A stretch of 64,000 nt of DNA from the NCBI RefSeq assembly GCF_005502435.1, contig NZ_SCOU01000003.1:248001-312000 (forward strand), read 5' to 3'. The notes beneath the pieces were generated by a model that made no database searches, was not told the DNA's origin, and worked only from the letters and a program-made list of their open reading frames with translations. How positions within the stretch are numbered: position 1 is the first letter of the stretch; every line of letters begins with the position of its first letter. The position numbers were made by a program, and so were the translations under genes. Shown piece after piece: positions 42,074-51,828 of this stretch. Source of the stretch: Methylobacillus flagellatus (GTDB lineage: Bacteria; Pseudomonadota; Gammaproteobacteria; Burkholderiales; Methylophilaceae).

Positions 42074-42982
42074 ATGCCTGAAGCCACGCCAGACGCGAGT
42101 AGCGCGCTGCTGGACAGCTTCATCGACCACTTGTGGCTGGAAGACGGTCTGGCCAAGAACACGCTGGAAAGCTACCGCCTTGATCTGCTGCAGTTTGCCA
42201 CTTGGCTGGAGCAGACAGTGTATAAATCCTTGACCGAGGCTGACGCTGCCGACCTGCAGCATTATCTGGCGGTGCGGTTCCCCAATAGCAAACCGCGCAG
42301 CATGGGGCGTTTGATCGCCAGTCTGCGGCGTTTCTACCGCTATGCGCTGCGTGAGCAACTGGTGACGAATGACCCGACCGCGCAGCTTGATTCGCCCAAG
42401 CTGCCGCGCTCCTTGCCAAAAAGCCTGAACGAGGATGAGGTGCTGGCCTTGATCAATGCGCCCGATACCACACAGCCGCTCGGTATGCGTGATCGCGCCA
42501 TGCTGGAGCTGCTGTATGCCTGTGGCTTGCGTGTATCCGAGCTGGTGGGCATACGCATGGCGGAGCTAAGTTTGCAGGAGGGTGTGATCCGCGTGACCGG
42601 CAAGGGCAGCAAGACGCGTCTGGTGCCCATGGGCGAGGAGGCGGTGAGTTGGCTGGCACGTTACCTGCGCGAAGCGCGTGCTGACATCCTACAGCGGCGA
42701 CTCAGCGATGCGGTGTTCGTGACCCAACGTGCCGAAGCGATGACGCGCCAGGGCTTCTGGTTCCTGATCAAGCGTTATGCCCTGCTGGCGGGCATCAACC
42801 GGCCGATCTCACCGCATGTGCTGCGCCATGCCTTTGCCACCCATCTGCTCAACCATGGTGCGGACCTGCGCGTAGTGCAGATGCTGCTCGGGCATTCGGA
42901 TATCTCGACCACGCAGATCTACACGCATGTGGCGCGCGAACGTCTGAAGCAGTTGCACAGCCTGCATCATCCACGCGGTTGA
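42074..42982 (+). CDS. xerD: Site-specific tyrosine recombinase XerD
   Basis: A 302-residue recombinase resolving chromosome dimers at dif with XerC and FtsK. SAM-like N-terminal domain DSFIDHLWLEDGLAKNTLESYRLDL, then the catalytic residues: Arg in YACGLRVSELVG, His/Arg in ISPHVLRHAFATHLLNHGADLR, GHSDISTTQIYTHV with the nucleophilic Tyr. ATG 42074 is chosen over a TTG at 42062. Length and order match XerD rather than phage integrase, and there are no phage genes beside it. Confidence 0.95.
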   Translation: MPEATPDASSALLDSFIDHLWLEDGLAKNTLESYRLDLLQFATWLEQTVYKSLTEADAADLQHYLAVRFPNSKPRSMGRLIASLRRFYRYALREQLVTNDPTAQLDSPKLPRSLPKSLNEDEVLALINAPDTTQPLGMRDRAMLELLYACGLRVSELVGIRMAELSLQEGVIRVTGKGSKTRLVPMGEEAVSWLARYLREARADILQRRLSDAVFVTQRAEAMTRQGFWFLIKRYALLAGINRPISPHVLRHAFATHLLNHGADLRVVQMLLGHSDISTTQIYTHVARERLKQLHSLHHPRG

Positions 42983-43033
42983 TGGTCTTTCCAAAGAGGG
43001 TGAATGCGTACCTCAGGCTAAATGCCACTGGTG

Positions 43034-43390
43034 TTAAGTGTTCGCATGCCGTTCGATGTTGACGCCCAGCGCTTTCAGCCCCGGCAGAATGCCGGGTTTG
43101 GCTACCTTGATCTTGACCCAGGGCGCACCGAACTCTTTGAGAATCAGTTGGCACACATGCTCAGCCAGCGCTTCGACCAGTTTGAAGCTGTGCTGCTGCA
43201 GTGTGTCGCGAATGCGTGACACTACCTGGCCGTAGTCGATGGTGTCTTCGATAGCATCGGTCTGGCATGACAGGCTATGCGGCATGGCGATCTCGATATC
43301 CAGCACGATGGTTTGTGCGCTCATGCGCTCCCAATCCGGTACGCCCAGCCGGGTCTGTACTTTGACTTCGCTCAAAAAGATGCTGTCCAT
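43034..43390 (-). CDS. folB: Dihydroneopterin aldolase
   Basis: A 118-residue enzyme of folate synthesis that cleaves dihydroneopterin to 6-hydroxymethyl-dihydropterin and glycolaldehyde. ATG 43390 gives [23 protein letters not shown], the normal start; further on are [13 protein letters not shown] and [16 protein letters not shown], with the catalytic Glu and Lys (VKIKVAKP). Divergent from plsY, as in many Proteobacteria. Confidence 0.95.
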   Translation of the reverse strand: MDSIFLSEVKVQTRLGVPDWERMSAQTIVLDIEIAMPHSLSCQTDAIEDTIDYGQVVSRIRDTLQQHSFKLVEALAEHVCQLILKEFGAPWVKIKVAKPGILPGLKALGVNIERHANT

Positions 43391-43411
43391 ATCTATGCTC
43401 CGCTGTATGCA

Positions 43412-43495
43412 CTGATTCCCGCGCAGGCGGTAATCCAGTATATTCAAGTCTGCTATATTCAAGTTTGCTTGGATTCCGGGTCAAGCCCGCAATCA
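43412..43495. repeat. REP-like palindromes around a 15-bp tandem duplication
   Basis: Two short inverted units, CTGATTCCCGCGCAGGCGG..ATCCAG (43412-43438) and GGATTCCGGGTCAAGCCCG (43471-43495), flank a 15-bp tandem repeat TATATTCAAGT[C/T]TGC (43439-43453 and 43454-43468). The two types match common intergenic repeats in Proteobacteria. They fill the folB-plsY promoter region. Confidence 0.75.
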
Positions 43496-43525
43496 CGCAC
43501 TATGCCATTTCAAGAGATATACAAC

Positions 43526-44143
43526 ATGAACGAGCTGGGATTTTTTTCGGTAACACTGGTGCCTGTGATCTGGATCGTGGCAGCGTACCTGCTGGGGTCC
43601 ATCAGTTTCGGCATCCTGGTCAGCAAGTTGTTCGGCCTGCCCGATCCACGTACCGTGGGTTCCGGCAACCCTGGTGCCACCAATGTATTGCGTAGCGGCA
43701 AGAAGTCGGCAGCGCTGATCACCCTGCTGGGTGACGCGTTCAAGGGCTGGTTCCCGGTGTGGCTGGCGTTACAGTCCGGCATGCTGATGTGGGTGGTGAG
43801 TGGCGTGGCGCTGGCGGTCTTCATCGGCCATCTGTACCCGCTCTACCATGGATTCAAGGGTGGCAAGGGTGTGGCGACAGCCTTGGGTGTGCTGCTGGCG
43901 CTGTCCGGCTGGCTGGGCCTGGCCGTGTTGCTGACTTGGGTGCTGGTGTTCGCGCTGAGCCGCTATTCTTCACTGGCGGCGTTGGCAGCGGCAGCGCTGG
44001 CACCGGTGTATGCCTATGCGCTGCTGCCTTACCGTGATTATGTGTTCACCACCGTGGTGCTGGCCTTGTTCCTGATCTGGCGACATCGCGGCAACATCAA
44101 GAAGTTGTTGGACGGTACCGAATCCGGCTTCGGCAAGAAGTAA
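43526..44143 (+). CDS. plsY: Acyl-phosphate glycerol-3-phosphate acyltransferase PlsY
   Basis: A 205-residue membrane enzyme that makes lysophosphatidate. [40 protein letters not shown] contains the acyl-phosphate site, and [23 protein letters not shown] the glycerol-phosphate site. Five or so helices. ATG 43526 (MNELGFFSV) begins the family match; the open frame further upstream runs through the REP-like repeats and is not protein. Confidence 0.96.
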   Translation: MNELGFFSVTLVPVIWIVAAYLLGSISFGILVSKLFGLPDPRTVGSGNPGATNVLRSGKKSAALITLLGDAFKGWFPVWLALQSGMLMWVVSGVALAVFIGHLYPLYHGFKGGKGVATALGVLLALSGWLGLAVLLTWVLVFALSRYSSLAALAAAALAPVYAYALLPYRDYVFTTVVLALFLIWRHRGNIKKLLDGTESGFGKK

Positions 44144-44189
44144 TCCTGGGCAATAATCCCGGGCAATCGTCCGCCCGGACCATCCCCCT

Positions 44190-45287
44190 TCAGGGCGTTT
44201 GCAGCTCTGCCAGATCCCAGCGCGGCCTCACCGTGAATGTACCGGATAGATGTGCAGCTTCGGCTTTTAGTGCCTTGAGGCGCATGGCGCCCGCGAATGC
44301 GATCATGGCGCCATTGTCGGTGCAGAATTCAAGACGCGGGTAGTTCACGCTGCAGCCGCGCTTCGATGTGACCTGATTCAGGCGCTCGCGCAAGCGCGTG
44401 TTGGCGCCCACGCCGCCAGAGACGATGAGGCGGCTCAGGCCTGTTTTGCGCAGGGCATCCATGCATTTCTGGCTGAGCAGCTCGGTAACGGCTTCCTGGA
44501 ATTCATAGGCGATATCGGCCTTGGTCTGCTCGTCCAGCGTCATGGGCTCGACGATGCCGCCTTGCCCGCTGCTCACGTTTTCCGGATCGAGCTGGGCTCG
44601 GGCCGATCGCAACTGTTCATTGACCAGCGTCAGCACGGCTGTCTTGAGGCCGCTAAAGCTAAAATTGAGGTCGCCGCTGTGCAGTAAAGGGCGTGGCAGT
44701 TTGAAGCGTCCGGGCACGCCTTTTGCGGCGATCTTTGCCACCGCCGGGCCGCCAGGGTAGCCCAGGCCCAGCAGCTTGGCGGTCTTGTCGAAGGCTTCGC
44801 CAGCCGCGTCGTCTAGCGTGTCGCCCAACAGTTCATAGTCACCTATCGCGGAAACGCGCATCAGTTGGGAATGGCCGCCGGATACCAGCAGCGCCACGAA
44901 TGGGAACGCAGGCGGGTTCTGTTCCAGCAGTGGTGCCAGCAGGTGGCCTTCCAGATGGTGCACGCCCAGCGCGGGTACGCCCAGCGCGAATGACAGCGAG
45001 GCGGCTACGCTGGTGCCGACCAACAGTGCGCCCGACAAGCCCGGCCCTTGTGTGTAGGCGATGCCTTCGATGTCCTGTAAAGTGCGCCCTGCCTGTGTCA
45101 GCACGTGCTGGGTGAGTGGCAGCACACGGCGGATGTGGTCACGTGAGGCCAGCTCCGGCACCACGCCACCATAATCGGCATGCATCTCCACTTGCGAGTG
45201 CAAGGCGTGCGCCAGCAAGCCCTGTTCGGTGTCATAAAGTGCGATGCCAGTTTCATCGCAAGAGGATTCAATACCCAGGACCAGCAT
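44190..45287 (-). CDS. tsaD: tRNA N6-adenosine threonylcarbamoyltransferase TsaD
   Basis: A 365-residue ASKHA-fold enzyme completing t6A37 synthesis with TsaB and Tsa[20 protein letters not shown] starts the ATP-binding fold; the metal motif is [13 protein letters not shown], and [12 protein letters not shown] and [15 protein letters not shown] follow. Divergent from rpsU, the usual arrangement beside the macromolecular-synthesis operon. Confidence 0.97.
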   Translation of the reverse strand: MLVLGIESSCDETGIALYDTEQGLLAHALHSQVEMHADYGGVVPELASRDHIRRVLPLTQHVLTQAGRTLQDIEGIAYTQGPGLSGALLVGTSVAASLSFALGVPALGVHHLEGHLLAPLLEQNPPAFPFVALLVSGGHSQLMRVSAIGDYELLGDTLDDAAGEAFDKTAKLLGLGYPGGPAVAKIAAKGVPGRFKLPRPLLHSGDLNFSFSGLKTAVLTLVNEQLRSARAQLDPENVSSGQGGIVEPMTLDEQTKADIAYEFQEAVTELLSQKCMDALRKTGLSRLIVSGGVGANTRLRERLNQVTSKRGCSVNYPRLEFCTDNGAMIAFAGAMRLKALKAEAAHLSGTFTVRPRWDLAELQTP

Positions 45288-45306
45288 AAATGATGTCGAT
45301 AAAAGA

Positions 45307-45335
45307 TTGATAAATCAGAGATTGGCCGCTAGAAT
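45307..45335 (+). promoter_or_regulatory. Promoter of rpsU
   Basis: TTGATA (45307-45312) and TAGAAT (45330-45335) with a 17-base spacer, 39 bases ahead of the rpsU ATG and just beyond the tsaD start. Confidence 0.8.
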
Positions 45336-45374
45336 ATCAGACTTTTTCGCCCTAACCCAAGGAACCGACCCCGA

Positions 45375-45587
45375 ATGTCTACTGTACGTGTCAAGGAAAA
45401 CGAGCCATTTGACGTAGCGCTGCGCCGCTTCAAGCGCATGATTGAGAAGACCGGTCTGCTGACCGATCTGCGCGCACGCGAATTCTACGAGAAGCCAACC
45501 TGGGAACGTAAGCGCAAGGCTGCCGCAGCGGTCAAGCGTCATTACCGTCGTATCCGCAGCCAAACGCTGCCAGCCAAGCTGTACTAA
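45375..45587 (+). CDS. rpsU: 30S ribosomal protein S21
   Basis: A 70-residue S21: [59 protein letters not shown], as one continuous family match. First gene of the classic rpsU-yqeY-dnaG-rpoD series. It acts near the anti-Shine-Dalgarno region of 16S rRNA. Confidence 0.98.
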   Translation: MSTVRVKENEPFDVALRRFKRMIEKTGLLTDLRAREFYEKPTWERKRKAAAAVKRHYRRIRSQTLPAKLY

Positions 45588-45601
45588 TCGGCGATCCGTT
45601 C

Positions 45602-46048
45602 ATGTCTTTGAAAGTCCGTATCAGCGAGGACATGAAGTCCGCCATGCGTGCCAAGGATAGTGCACGTCTGGGAGCCATCCGTCTGTTGCAGGCTGCCATC
45701 AAGCAGCGTGAAGTGGACGAGCGTATCGAGCTTGATGACCAGCAAGTCATCGAAGCCATTGAGAAGATGCTCAAGCAGCGTCGTGATTCGATCTCCCAGT
45801 ACGAAGCCGCCAACCGTCACGATTTGGCTGACGTCGAGAAGTTTGAAGTAAGCGTGTTGCATGAATATCTGCCGCAAGCACTGACCGAAGAAGAATTGGG
45901 TTCCATCCTGTCGCAGGTGGTCGCTGACACCGGCGCGGCGGGGATCAAGGATATGGGCAAGGTCATGGCAGCGCTCAAGCCACTGGTGGTTGGGCGTGCA
46001 GATATGGGCAAGATCTCCGGCTTGATCAAGCAGCGACTGAGTGCTTAA
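45602..46048 (+). CDS. yqeY: GatB/YqeY-domain protein
   Basis: A 148-residue YqeY protein: SEDMKSAMRAKDSARLGAIRLLQAAIKQREVDERIEL, then LPQALTEEELGSILSQVVADTGAAGIKDMGKVMAALKP. This C-terminal GatB-like helical domain binds tRNA in amidotransferases; the role of the free-standing form is unclear. It lies 14 bases after rpsU and is followed by a strong terminator. Confidence 0.96.
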   Translation: MSLKVRISEDMKSAMRAKDSARLGAIRLLQAAIKQREVDERIELDDQQVIEAIEKMLKQRRDSISQYEAANRHDLADVEKFEVSVLHEYLPQALTEEELGSILSQVVADTGAAGIKDMGKVMAALKPLVVGRADMGKISGLIKQRLSA

Positions 46049-46076
46049 GCGGAAACTAGCAGCCAACGCAGCAAAC

Positions 46077-46104
46077 AAGGAGCCTGAGGCTCCTTTTTGT
46101 TTTT
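46077..46104 (+). terminator. Intrinsic terminator between yqeY and dnaG
   Basis: Stem AAGGAGCC-TGA-GGCTCCTT followed by TTTGTTTTTTT. It separates rpsU-yqeY from dnaG, so most ribosomal-protein transcription should stop before the primase gene. Confidence 0.9.
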
Positions 46105-46282
46105 TTGGGCTATCATCTTTTGTACAAGGAGGCCTTGAATCAGTGAGCAAGCTGGATGAACGGCAAAACGCATGCAGCGCAGCCATCATGACGCTAAAGA
46201 TGACATTAGCGATGACGTCAGGCTTGGCAGCGCCGCGTAATGTAGTCCTTCGTCCATATCGCCACTTGGTCAGGGCTTAGCT

Positions 46283-48034
46283 ATGATTCCAGAGGCATTC
46301 ATCCAGGAGTTGGTCAATCGTATCGACATCGTCGATGTGATCGATCGCAACGTGCCGCTCAAGAAGGCCGGAGCCAATTACCAGGCTTGCTGCCCGTTCC
46401 ACAACGAAAAATCCCCCTCGTTCACCGTCAGTCCCAGCAAACAGTTCTACCACTGCTTCGGTTGTGGCGCGCACGGCAGTGCCATCGGCTTCCTGATGGA
46501 ATATCAGGGCCTGAGTTTTGTCGAGGCGGTGCAAGAGCTGGCCAAGATGGCGGGCATGATCGTGCCGCAGGAGCAGCGCGACCCGGACAAGCCGCAGGTC
46601 AAGCTGATGCCGGGTTTGCAGGAGGCGTTACAGTCGGCAGCGCTGTATTACAAGGCGGAGCTGAAGAAATCGACGCGTGCCATCGACTACCTGAAGGGGC
46701 GCGGCTTGAGCGGCCAGATCGCGGCGCGTTTCCAGATCGGTTATGCGCCTGCAGGCTGGCAGAACCTGGCCACCGTGTTCGATGACTATCAGCACGATGG
46801 ATTGAAAACGGTGGGGCTGGTCATCGACAACGAGCAGGGACGGCGCTACGACCGCTTCCGCGACCGCATCATGTTCCCTATCCATGACAGCAAAGGTCAG
46901 GTGATCGGCTTTGGTGGCCGGGTGATCGAATCTGAGGACGACGGCCCCAAGTACTTGAATTCGCCGGAAACACCCCTATTTCAGAAAGGTCATGAGTTGT
47001 ATGGCCTGTTCCAGGCGCGGCGTGCGATCCGTGAAGCGGCATGCGCGCTGGTGGTCGAAGGGTACATGGATGTGGTGGCCCTGGCGCAGTACGGCATCGA
47101 TTACGCGGTGGCTGCACTGGGTACCGCGACCACACCGTTCCATATTCAAAAACTGACCCGTCAAACCGACCACATCGTGTTCTGTTTTGATGGTGACGCC
47201 GCCGGCCAAAAAGCCGCCTGGCGCGCGGCCATGAATGCCTTGCCCGCGCTGACCGACAGTTTGCGCCTGAGTTTTCTGTTTTTGCCTAAAGAGCACGACC
47301 CGGACAGCTTTGTGCGGGAATTCGGTAAAGAAGCGTTTGGCGCGGCTATCGAGCGTGCGCTACCGTTCTCGCAATATCTGATACAGCAGCTTAGCGTGGA
47401 TAACCCGCTGCAGGCACAAGAAGACCGCGTGCGCTTCCTGAATGAGGCCGAGCCTATCCTGCAACAGATCCAGGCGCCGCGTCTGGCTTTGCTGTTACGC
47501 AAGCGGGTGGCGGAGCTGGCCGGCCTGTCGCAAACCGAACTTGAGCAGAACATGCAGTTAAAGGCGCCAGCGGTGCGTCGCAGTGCAGGTGCACGGGCAG
47601 ACCGCAGTGCACCAGTATTGTTGGGGAAATTGCTGGAGATCCTGCTGCATGCACCGGAACTGGCGGTGCAGCTGGATGATGCGCTGATCCTGGGCGTCAC
47701 GCAGGAGGCGCAGCTGTTGCGTAGTCTGCGCCGTGAGATCCAGCGTCAGCCCGGCTTGTCTTCGGCTGTGCTGTTTGAGCAGTTGCAGGCAGAAATGCCG
47801 GAACGTCACCGGCAACAGCTCAGTGCCAAGATGATGGAATCGGTGGCACCGGACTTGCTAACCACAGAGTTCCAGGGCGCGCTGTCGCAGCTGCGGCGCT
47901 TGCAGGAACGCGAATCTTCAGAGGCGGTGGATCTGCTGCGTATCGCGCAGGAGCAGGGTTTGCAGGCGCTGACCGATGCGCAGCGCGCACTACTCAAGCA
48001 AAGTCGCTGGGGCCATCGCAAAGAGCCACAATAG
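46283..48034 (+). CDS. dnaG: DNA primase
   Basis: A 583-residue primase. The CHC2 zinc motif is in ACCPFHNEKSPSF..FYHCFGCGAHG (Cys37, His40, Cys58, Cys61), the RNA-polymerase domain in GRVIESEDDGPKYLNSPETPLF, the TOPRIM acidic triad starts at LVVEGYMDVV and continues in FCFDGDAAGQKAA, and the C-terminal helicase-binding domain is present though somewhat divergent. Length is close to E. coli DnaG (581). Confidence 0.98.
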   Translation: MIPEAFIQELVNRIDIVDVIDRNVPLKKAGANYQACCPFHNEKSPSFTVSPSKQFYHCFGCGAHGSAIGFLMEYQGLSFVEAVQELAKMAGMIVPQEQRDPDKPQVKLMPGLQEALQSAALYYKAELKKSTRAIDYLKGRGLSGQIAARFQIGYAPAGWQNLATVFDDYQHDGLKTVGLVIDNEQGRRYDRFRDRIMFPIHDSKGQVIGFGGRVIESEDDGPKYLNSPETPLFQKGHELYGLFQARRAIREAACALVVEGYMDVVALAQYGIDYAVAALGTATTPFHIQKLTRQTDHIVFCFDGDAAGQKAAWRAAMNALPALTDSLRLSFLFLPKEHDPDSFVREFGKEAFGAAIERALPFSQYLIQQLSVDNPLQAQEDRVRFLNEAEPILQQIQAPRLALLLRKRVAELAGLSQTELEQNMQLKAPAVRRSAGARADRSAPVLLGKLLEILLHAPELAVQLDDALILGVTQEAQLLRSLRREIQRQPGLSSAVLFEQLQAEMPERHRQQLSAKMMESVAPDLLTTEFQGALSQLRRLQERESSEAVDLLRIAQEQGLQALTDAQRALLKQSRWGHRKEPQ

Positions 48035-48041
48035 TTTAAGG

Positions 48042-48047
48042 TATAAT
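48042..48047 (+). promoter_or_regulatory. -10 box of an rpoD promoter
   Basis: TATAAT in the 59-base gap between dnaG and rpoD. The -35 region is poor, so read-through from dnaG probably contributes. Confidence 0.55.
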
Positions 48048-48093
48048 ACGCGGTTTTCCGCAAACATCTGGATTGATGGAGTTGAGGTCGGAC

Positions 48094-50001
48094 ATGGCAA
48101 ATGAGCAACAAAACGACAAGGTAGAACACCAGGGAACCGACGCAGAAGTCCGTCGCATGCGGCTGAAAACGCTGATCGTGCTCGGCAAGGAGCGCGGATA
48201 CCTGACCTACGCCGAGATCAACGACCACCTGCCGGATGATGTGCAGGATTCGGAACAGATCGACGGCATCATCGGCATGATCAACGACATGGGCATCCAG
48301 GTGTACGAGGAAGCCCCGGACGCTGAAGTGCTGCTGATGTCGGACGCACCGCCTGCGGTCACCGATGAAGATGCGGTGGAAGAAGCCGAACAGGCACTCT
48401 CCACGGTGGATTCCGAATTCGGCCGTACCACCGACCCGGTGCGTATGTACATGCGCGAAATGGGCACGGTAGACCTGCTCACGCGTGAAGGCGAGATCGA
48501 GATCGCCAAGCGCATCGAAGACGGCCTCAAGCACATGGTGCAAGCCATCGCCGCCTGTCCTACCACCATCGCCGAATTGCTGGCCATGGTGGACAAGGTC
48601 GAAAAAGACGAGCTGAGCGTGGACGATCTGGTCGACGGCCTGATCGACACCGATGTCGGTCTGGACGACGCCATGGTGGTGGAAGCCGCAGAAGCTGAAG
48701 AAGAAGCCACGGAAGAAGATGAAGAAGAGGACGATGACGCCGATGGCGCCAAGGCCGCTGCCATCTCTGCCGAGGCACTGGCCAAGCTGAAAGCCGAAGT
48801 GCTGACGCGCTTTGCCGTGATTCGCGAAGCACATCAGAAAATGACCGCCATCCTGCAGACCAAGGGTTCGCAAGATAAGGAATACAAAAAGCTGCAGGAC
48901 GGCATCCTGGAAGAGCTGACCGCGTTCCGTTTCTCCGCCAAGCAAGTCGAAGCCCTGTGCGATCAGGTACGTGTCATGGTCGAAGAGATCCGTGGTCACG
49001 AACGCAAGATCATGGACTTCTGCGTGGATAAATCCGGCATGCCGCGCCCGCACTTCATCAAGGTGTTCCCCGGCCACGAGACCAATCTGGAATGGCTGGC
49101 CGGTGAACTGGCGCTGAACAAGCCGTATGTCGAACGTCTGGAGCGCTTCAAGCACTCCATCGTCGACCAACAGCAACGCCTGCTGGATATCCAGGACCGC
49201 GTCGGTATCCCGATCAAGGAACTGAAAGAGATCAACAAGCAGATGTCCACGGGCGAAGCGCGTGCCCGTCGTGCCAAGCGCGAGATGATCGAGGCCAACC
49301 TGCGTCTGGTGATCTCCATCGCCAAGAAGTACACCAACCGTGGTCTGCAATTCCTGGATCTGATCCAGGAAGGCAACATCGGCCTGATGAAGGCAGTGGA
49401 CAAATTCGAATACCGTCGCGGTTACAAGTTCTCGACCTATGCCACCTGGTGGATCCGTCAGGCCATCACGCGTTCCATCGCGGATCAGGCCCGCACCATC
49501 CGTATCCCGGTGCACATGATCGAAACCATCAACAAGATGAACCGCATCTCGCGTCAGATCCTGCAGGAAACCGGTCTGGAACCGGATCCCGCCACGCTGG
49601 CCGAAAAGATGGAAATGCCGGAAGACAAGATCCGCAAGATCCTCAAGATCTCCAAGGAGCCTATCTCCATGGAAACGCCGATCGGTGACGACGACGATTC
49701 GCATCTGGGCGACTTCATCGAAGACAACACCACCTTGGCGCCTGTCGATGCAGCGGTATATGCCAGCCTGCGCGAAGCCACCAAGGAAGTGCTGGAATCC
49801 CTGACGGCGCGCGAAGCCAAGGTACTGCGTATGCGTTTCGGTATCGAAATGAACACCGACCACACGCTGGAAGAAGTGGGCAAACAGTTCGACGTTACGC
49901 GTGAGCGTATCCGTCAGATCGAAGCCAAGGCACTGCGCAAGCTGCGTCACCCGACGCGTTCCGAGCGTCTGCGCAGTTTCCTGGAAACCGGCAACGATTA
50001 A
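48094..50001 (+). CDS. rpoD: RNA polymerase primary sigma factor (sigma-70)
   Basis: A 635-residue housekeeping sigma factor. Region 1.1 ([26 protein letters not shown]), 1.2 ([29 protein letters not shown]), a non-conserved acidic insert with a run of Glu/Asp (about residues 205-228), region 2 ([39 protein letters not shown] and [17 protein letters not shown]), region 3 and region 4 ([27 protein letters not shown]). ATG 48094 has GAGG eight bases upstream. Longest sigma of the cell and last gene of the series. Confidence 0.98.
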   Translation: MANEQQNDKVEHQGTDAEVRRMRLKTLIVLGKERGYLTYAEINDHLPDDVQDSEQIDGIIGMINDMGIQVYEEAPDAEVLLMSDAPPAVTDEDAVEEAEQALSTVDSEFGRTTDPVRMYMREMGTVDLLTREGEIEIAKRIEDGLKHMVQAIAACPTTIAELLAMVDKVEKDELSVDDLVDGLIDTDVGLDDAMVVEAAEAEEEATEEDEEEDDDADGAKAAAISAEALAKLKAEVLTRFAVIREAHQKMTAILQTKGSQDKEYKKLQDGILEELTAFRFSAKQVEALCDQVRVMVEEIRGHERKIMDFCVDKSGMPRPHFIKVFPGHETNLEWLAGELALNKPYVERLERFKHSIVDQQQRLLDIQDRVGIPIKELKEINKQMSTGEARARRAKREMIEANLRLVISIAKKYTNRGLQFLDLIQEGNIGLMKAVDKFEYRRGYKFSTYATWWIRQAITRSIADQARTIRIPVHMIETINKMNRISRQILQETGLEPDPATLAEKMEMPEDKIRKILKISKEPISMETPIGDDDDSHLGDFIEDNTTLAPVDAAVYASLREATKEVLESLTAREAKVLRMRFGIEMNTDHTLEEVGKQFDVTRERIRQIEAKALRKLRHPTRSERLRSFLETGND

Positions 50002-50010
50002 GCAGGTCAC

Positions 50011-50089
<79 letters not shown>

Positions 50090-50122
50090 TTACTAATATC
50101 AAAAAGTAGCAAAACACCTCTC

Positions 50123-50147
50123 AAACCCGCGTAAATGCGGGTTTTTT
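50123..50147 (+). terminator. Intrinsic terminator after tRNA-Ile2
   Basis: AAACCCGC, loop GTAAAT, GCGGGTTT and a T run, 33 bases after the tRNA. Confidence 0.9.
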
Positions 50148-50194
50148 GTTGTTTTGCACGTATCCGTTCAGATCATGCGGTTCATTGGCATACC

Positions 50195-50235
50195 CCAATA
50201 AACAGGGGTAACTTTGGGGGTAACTAATTTATTGG
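50195..50235. other. Possible integration-site remnant downstream of tRNA
   Basis: CCAATAAA (50195-50202) and TTTATTGG (50228-50235) form an inverted repeat around two GGGGTAACT direct repeats. Similar GGGGGTAA motifs are often seen beside tRNA-integrated elements, but no integrase or duplicated tRNA end was found. Confidence 0.35.
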
Positions 50236-50365
50236 AATTATTTATTTAAAATATATCAACTACCTGCGATGCAGTTCGAATGACAGGGGCGCGCGTGCAA
50301 GCCCCGCCTCACGCATACGCGCTAAATCCATTACCATGTGTTGATCCCTTACGAGACTCACCGCC

Positions 50366-51544
50366 ATGGCCAAGCCCATCACGCCCCCTTCTGTCTGGAC
50401 TACGCTGGTGCAGCCGGACTTCGCTGCCTCTGCCAATTTCAACAGTCTGGCCGACCCGGTGGCACGCGCTTCGACCGTGGTGTTCGATAGCGTGGAAAAG
50501 CTGCGCCAGCGTGACTGGCGTGACAAGCAGCAATACACCTATGGCTTGCTGGGCACCCCTACCAGCCGCAGGCTGGAGCGGCAGCTGGCAGCCATCGATG
50601 GCGTTGAGCATGCGCTGCTGTTCCCGTCCGGCTTGTCGGCCATCAGTACTTTGCTGCTGGCGTTTTTGAAAGCGGGTGATCAGGTGCTGATGCCGTTCAA
50701 CAGTTATGTGCCTGCGCTGGATGCGGCACGCCTGTTGCAGCAACGGTTTGGCATTGAGTTGGCGTTTTACGACCCCATGCAGTTGGATACGCTCAAGTTT
50801 GCTGCCAACACACGCCTGTTATGGGTGGAAACCCCGGGCTCGGTGACCATGGAGGTGGCCGATCTGCCAGCGCTGGCGGCCTTGGCGCATCAGCATGATG
50901 TGTTGGTGGCGATCGACGCCACCTGGGCAGCCGGGATCGCCTTGCCGGTGTTCGAGCTGGGCGCGGATCTGTCCATACAGGCGCTGACCAAGTACCAGTC
51001 GGGCGGCAGCGATGTGCTCATGGGCTGTGTCACTACGGCGGATGAGGGCTTGTACCGTAGTTTGGCTGAAACCGTGGTAAGCCTGGGCATAGGCGTGAGT
51101 CCTGAGGATTGCCGGCTGATCTTGCGCAGTTTGCCGCATTATCGCCTGCGCTATCTGGCGCAGGACCACGCGGCGCGTCAGGTCGCCCGGTGGTTGAGTC
51201 AACACCCTGCCGTGGCGCGTGTGTTGCACCCGGCATTGCCGGACGCACCGGGCCACGCTATCTGGGCGCGTGATTTTACAGCGGCGGCCAGCCTGTTCTC
51301 GGTGGTGTTTCGTGAGGACATCCAGCAGGCAGAGCTGGATCGTTGCGTGGAAGCCTTGCGGCTCTTCCATCTTGGCTTCAGCTGGGGCGGCGCGGTCAGC
51401 CTGGTGGTGCCGTTCACGCGGAACCAAATGCATGCGGCCTACTCGTATGCTGGCCTGCTGGTACGTTTCTATATCGGTCTGGAAGATGCGCAGGACCTGA
51501 TCCAGGACCTCGCACAGGCATTACAACCTTTGGAGAAGCGTTAA
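50366..51544 (+). CDS. metC: Cystathionine beta-lyase (Cys/Met metabolism PLP enzyme)
   Basis: A 392-residue PLP enzyme. YTYGLLGTPTSRRLERQLAAIDG and LLFPSGLSAISTLLLAFL are the cofactor phosphate region; VWVETPGSVTMEVADLPALAALAHQHDVLVAIDATWA ends in the cofactor-binding Asp, and LSIQALTKYQSGGSDVLMG holds the PLP Lys. The pattern is of MetC rather than MetB/MetY. It cleaves cystathionine to homocysteine, pyruvate and ammonia. Stop overlaps the next start. Confidence 0.92.
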   Translation: MAKPITPPSVWTTLVQPDFAASANFNSLADPVARASTVVFDSVEKLRQRDWRDKQQYTYGLLGTPTSRRLERQLAAIDGVEHALLFPSGLSAISTLLLAFLKAGDQVLMPFNSYVPALDAARLLQQRFGIELAFYDPMQLDTLKFAANTRLLWVETPGSVTMEVADLPALAALAHQHDVLVAIDATWAAGIALPVFELGADLSIQALTKYQSGGSDVLMGCVTTADEGLYRSLAETVVSLGIGVSPEDCRLILRSLPHYRLRYLAQDHAARQVARWLSQHPAVARVLHPALPDAPGHAIWARDFTAAASLFSVVFREDIQQAELDRCVEALRLFHLGFSWGGAVSLVVPFTRNQMHAAYSYAGLLVRFYIGLEDAQDLIQDLAQALQPLEKR

Positions 51545-51828
51545 TGGCAAAAGCCGTATGGAACGGTCAGGTCATTGCAGAGAGCGCCAGCTTTGAGCTG
51601 GTGGAAGGCAATGTGTATTTCCCACGCGCGTCACTCGTCCCCGCCTTCTTCCGTGAAAGCGCGCACGAAACGGTGTGTCCTTGGAAGGGCACGGCCAGTT
51701 ATCTGGATGTGGTGGTGGATGGCAAGGTGAATGCCAACGCCGCCTGGTATTACGCCAAGCCCAAAGCGGCGGCCAGCGAGATCACCGGCCATGTGTCGTT
51801 CTGGAAGGGCGTCACCGTCACGCGCTAG
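51544..51828 (+). CDS. DUF427-family protein
   Basis: A 94-residue single-domain DUF427 protein: KAVWNGQVIAESASFELVEGNVYFPRASL, TVCPWKGTASYLDVVVDGK and AAWYYAKPKAAASEITGHVSFW. ATG 51544 overlaps the metC stop by one base, so translation is coupled; the gene ends convergent with egtD with a four-base overlap. Function unknown for this family. Confidence 0.88.
   Translation: MAKAVWNGQVIAESASFELVEGNVYFPRASLVPAFFRESAHETVCPWKGTASYLDVVVDGKVNANAAWYYAKPKAAASEITGHVSFWKGVTVTR

Noticed and set aside
42074-42982. Phage integrase
   Set aside because: The length, N-terminal domain and housekeeping context fit XerD; no prophage genes or att duplication are nearby.
43277-43525. N-terminal extension of PlsY
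   Set aside because: The frame is open but passes through REP-like repeats and part of folB; the family match begins at ATG 43526.
46041-46280. Small plus-strand gene between yqeY and dnaG
   Set aside because: The frame overlaps the yqeY end and the terminator and has no family-like features.
47806-50010. Very long minus-strand open frame opposite rpoD
   Set aside because: It is antisense to a full-length, highly conserved sigma-70 gene; its translation is low-complexity His/Phe/Leu-rich and matches no family. It arises from codon bias.
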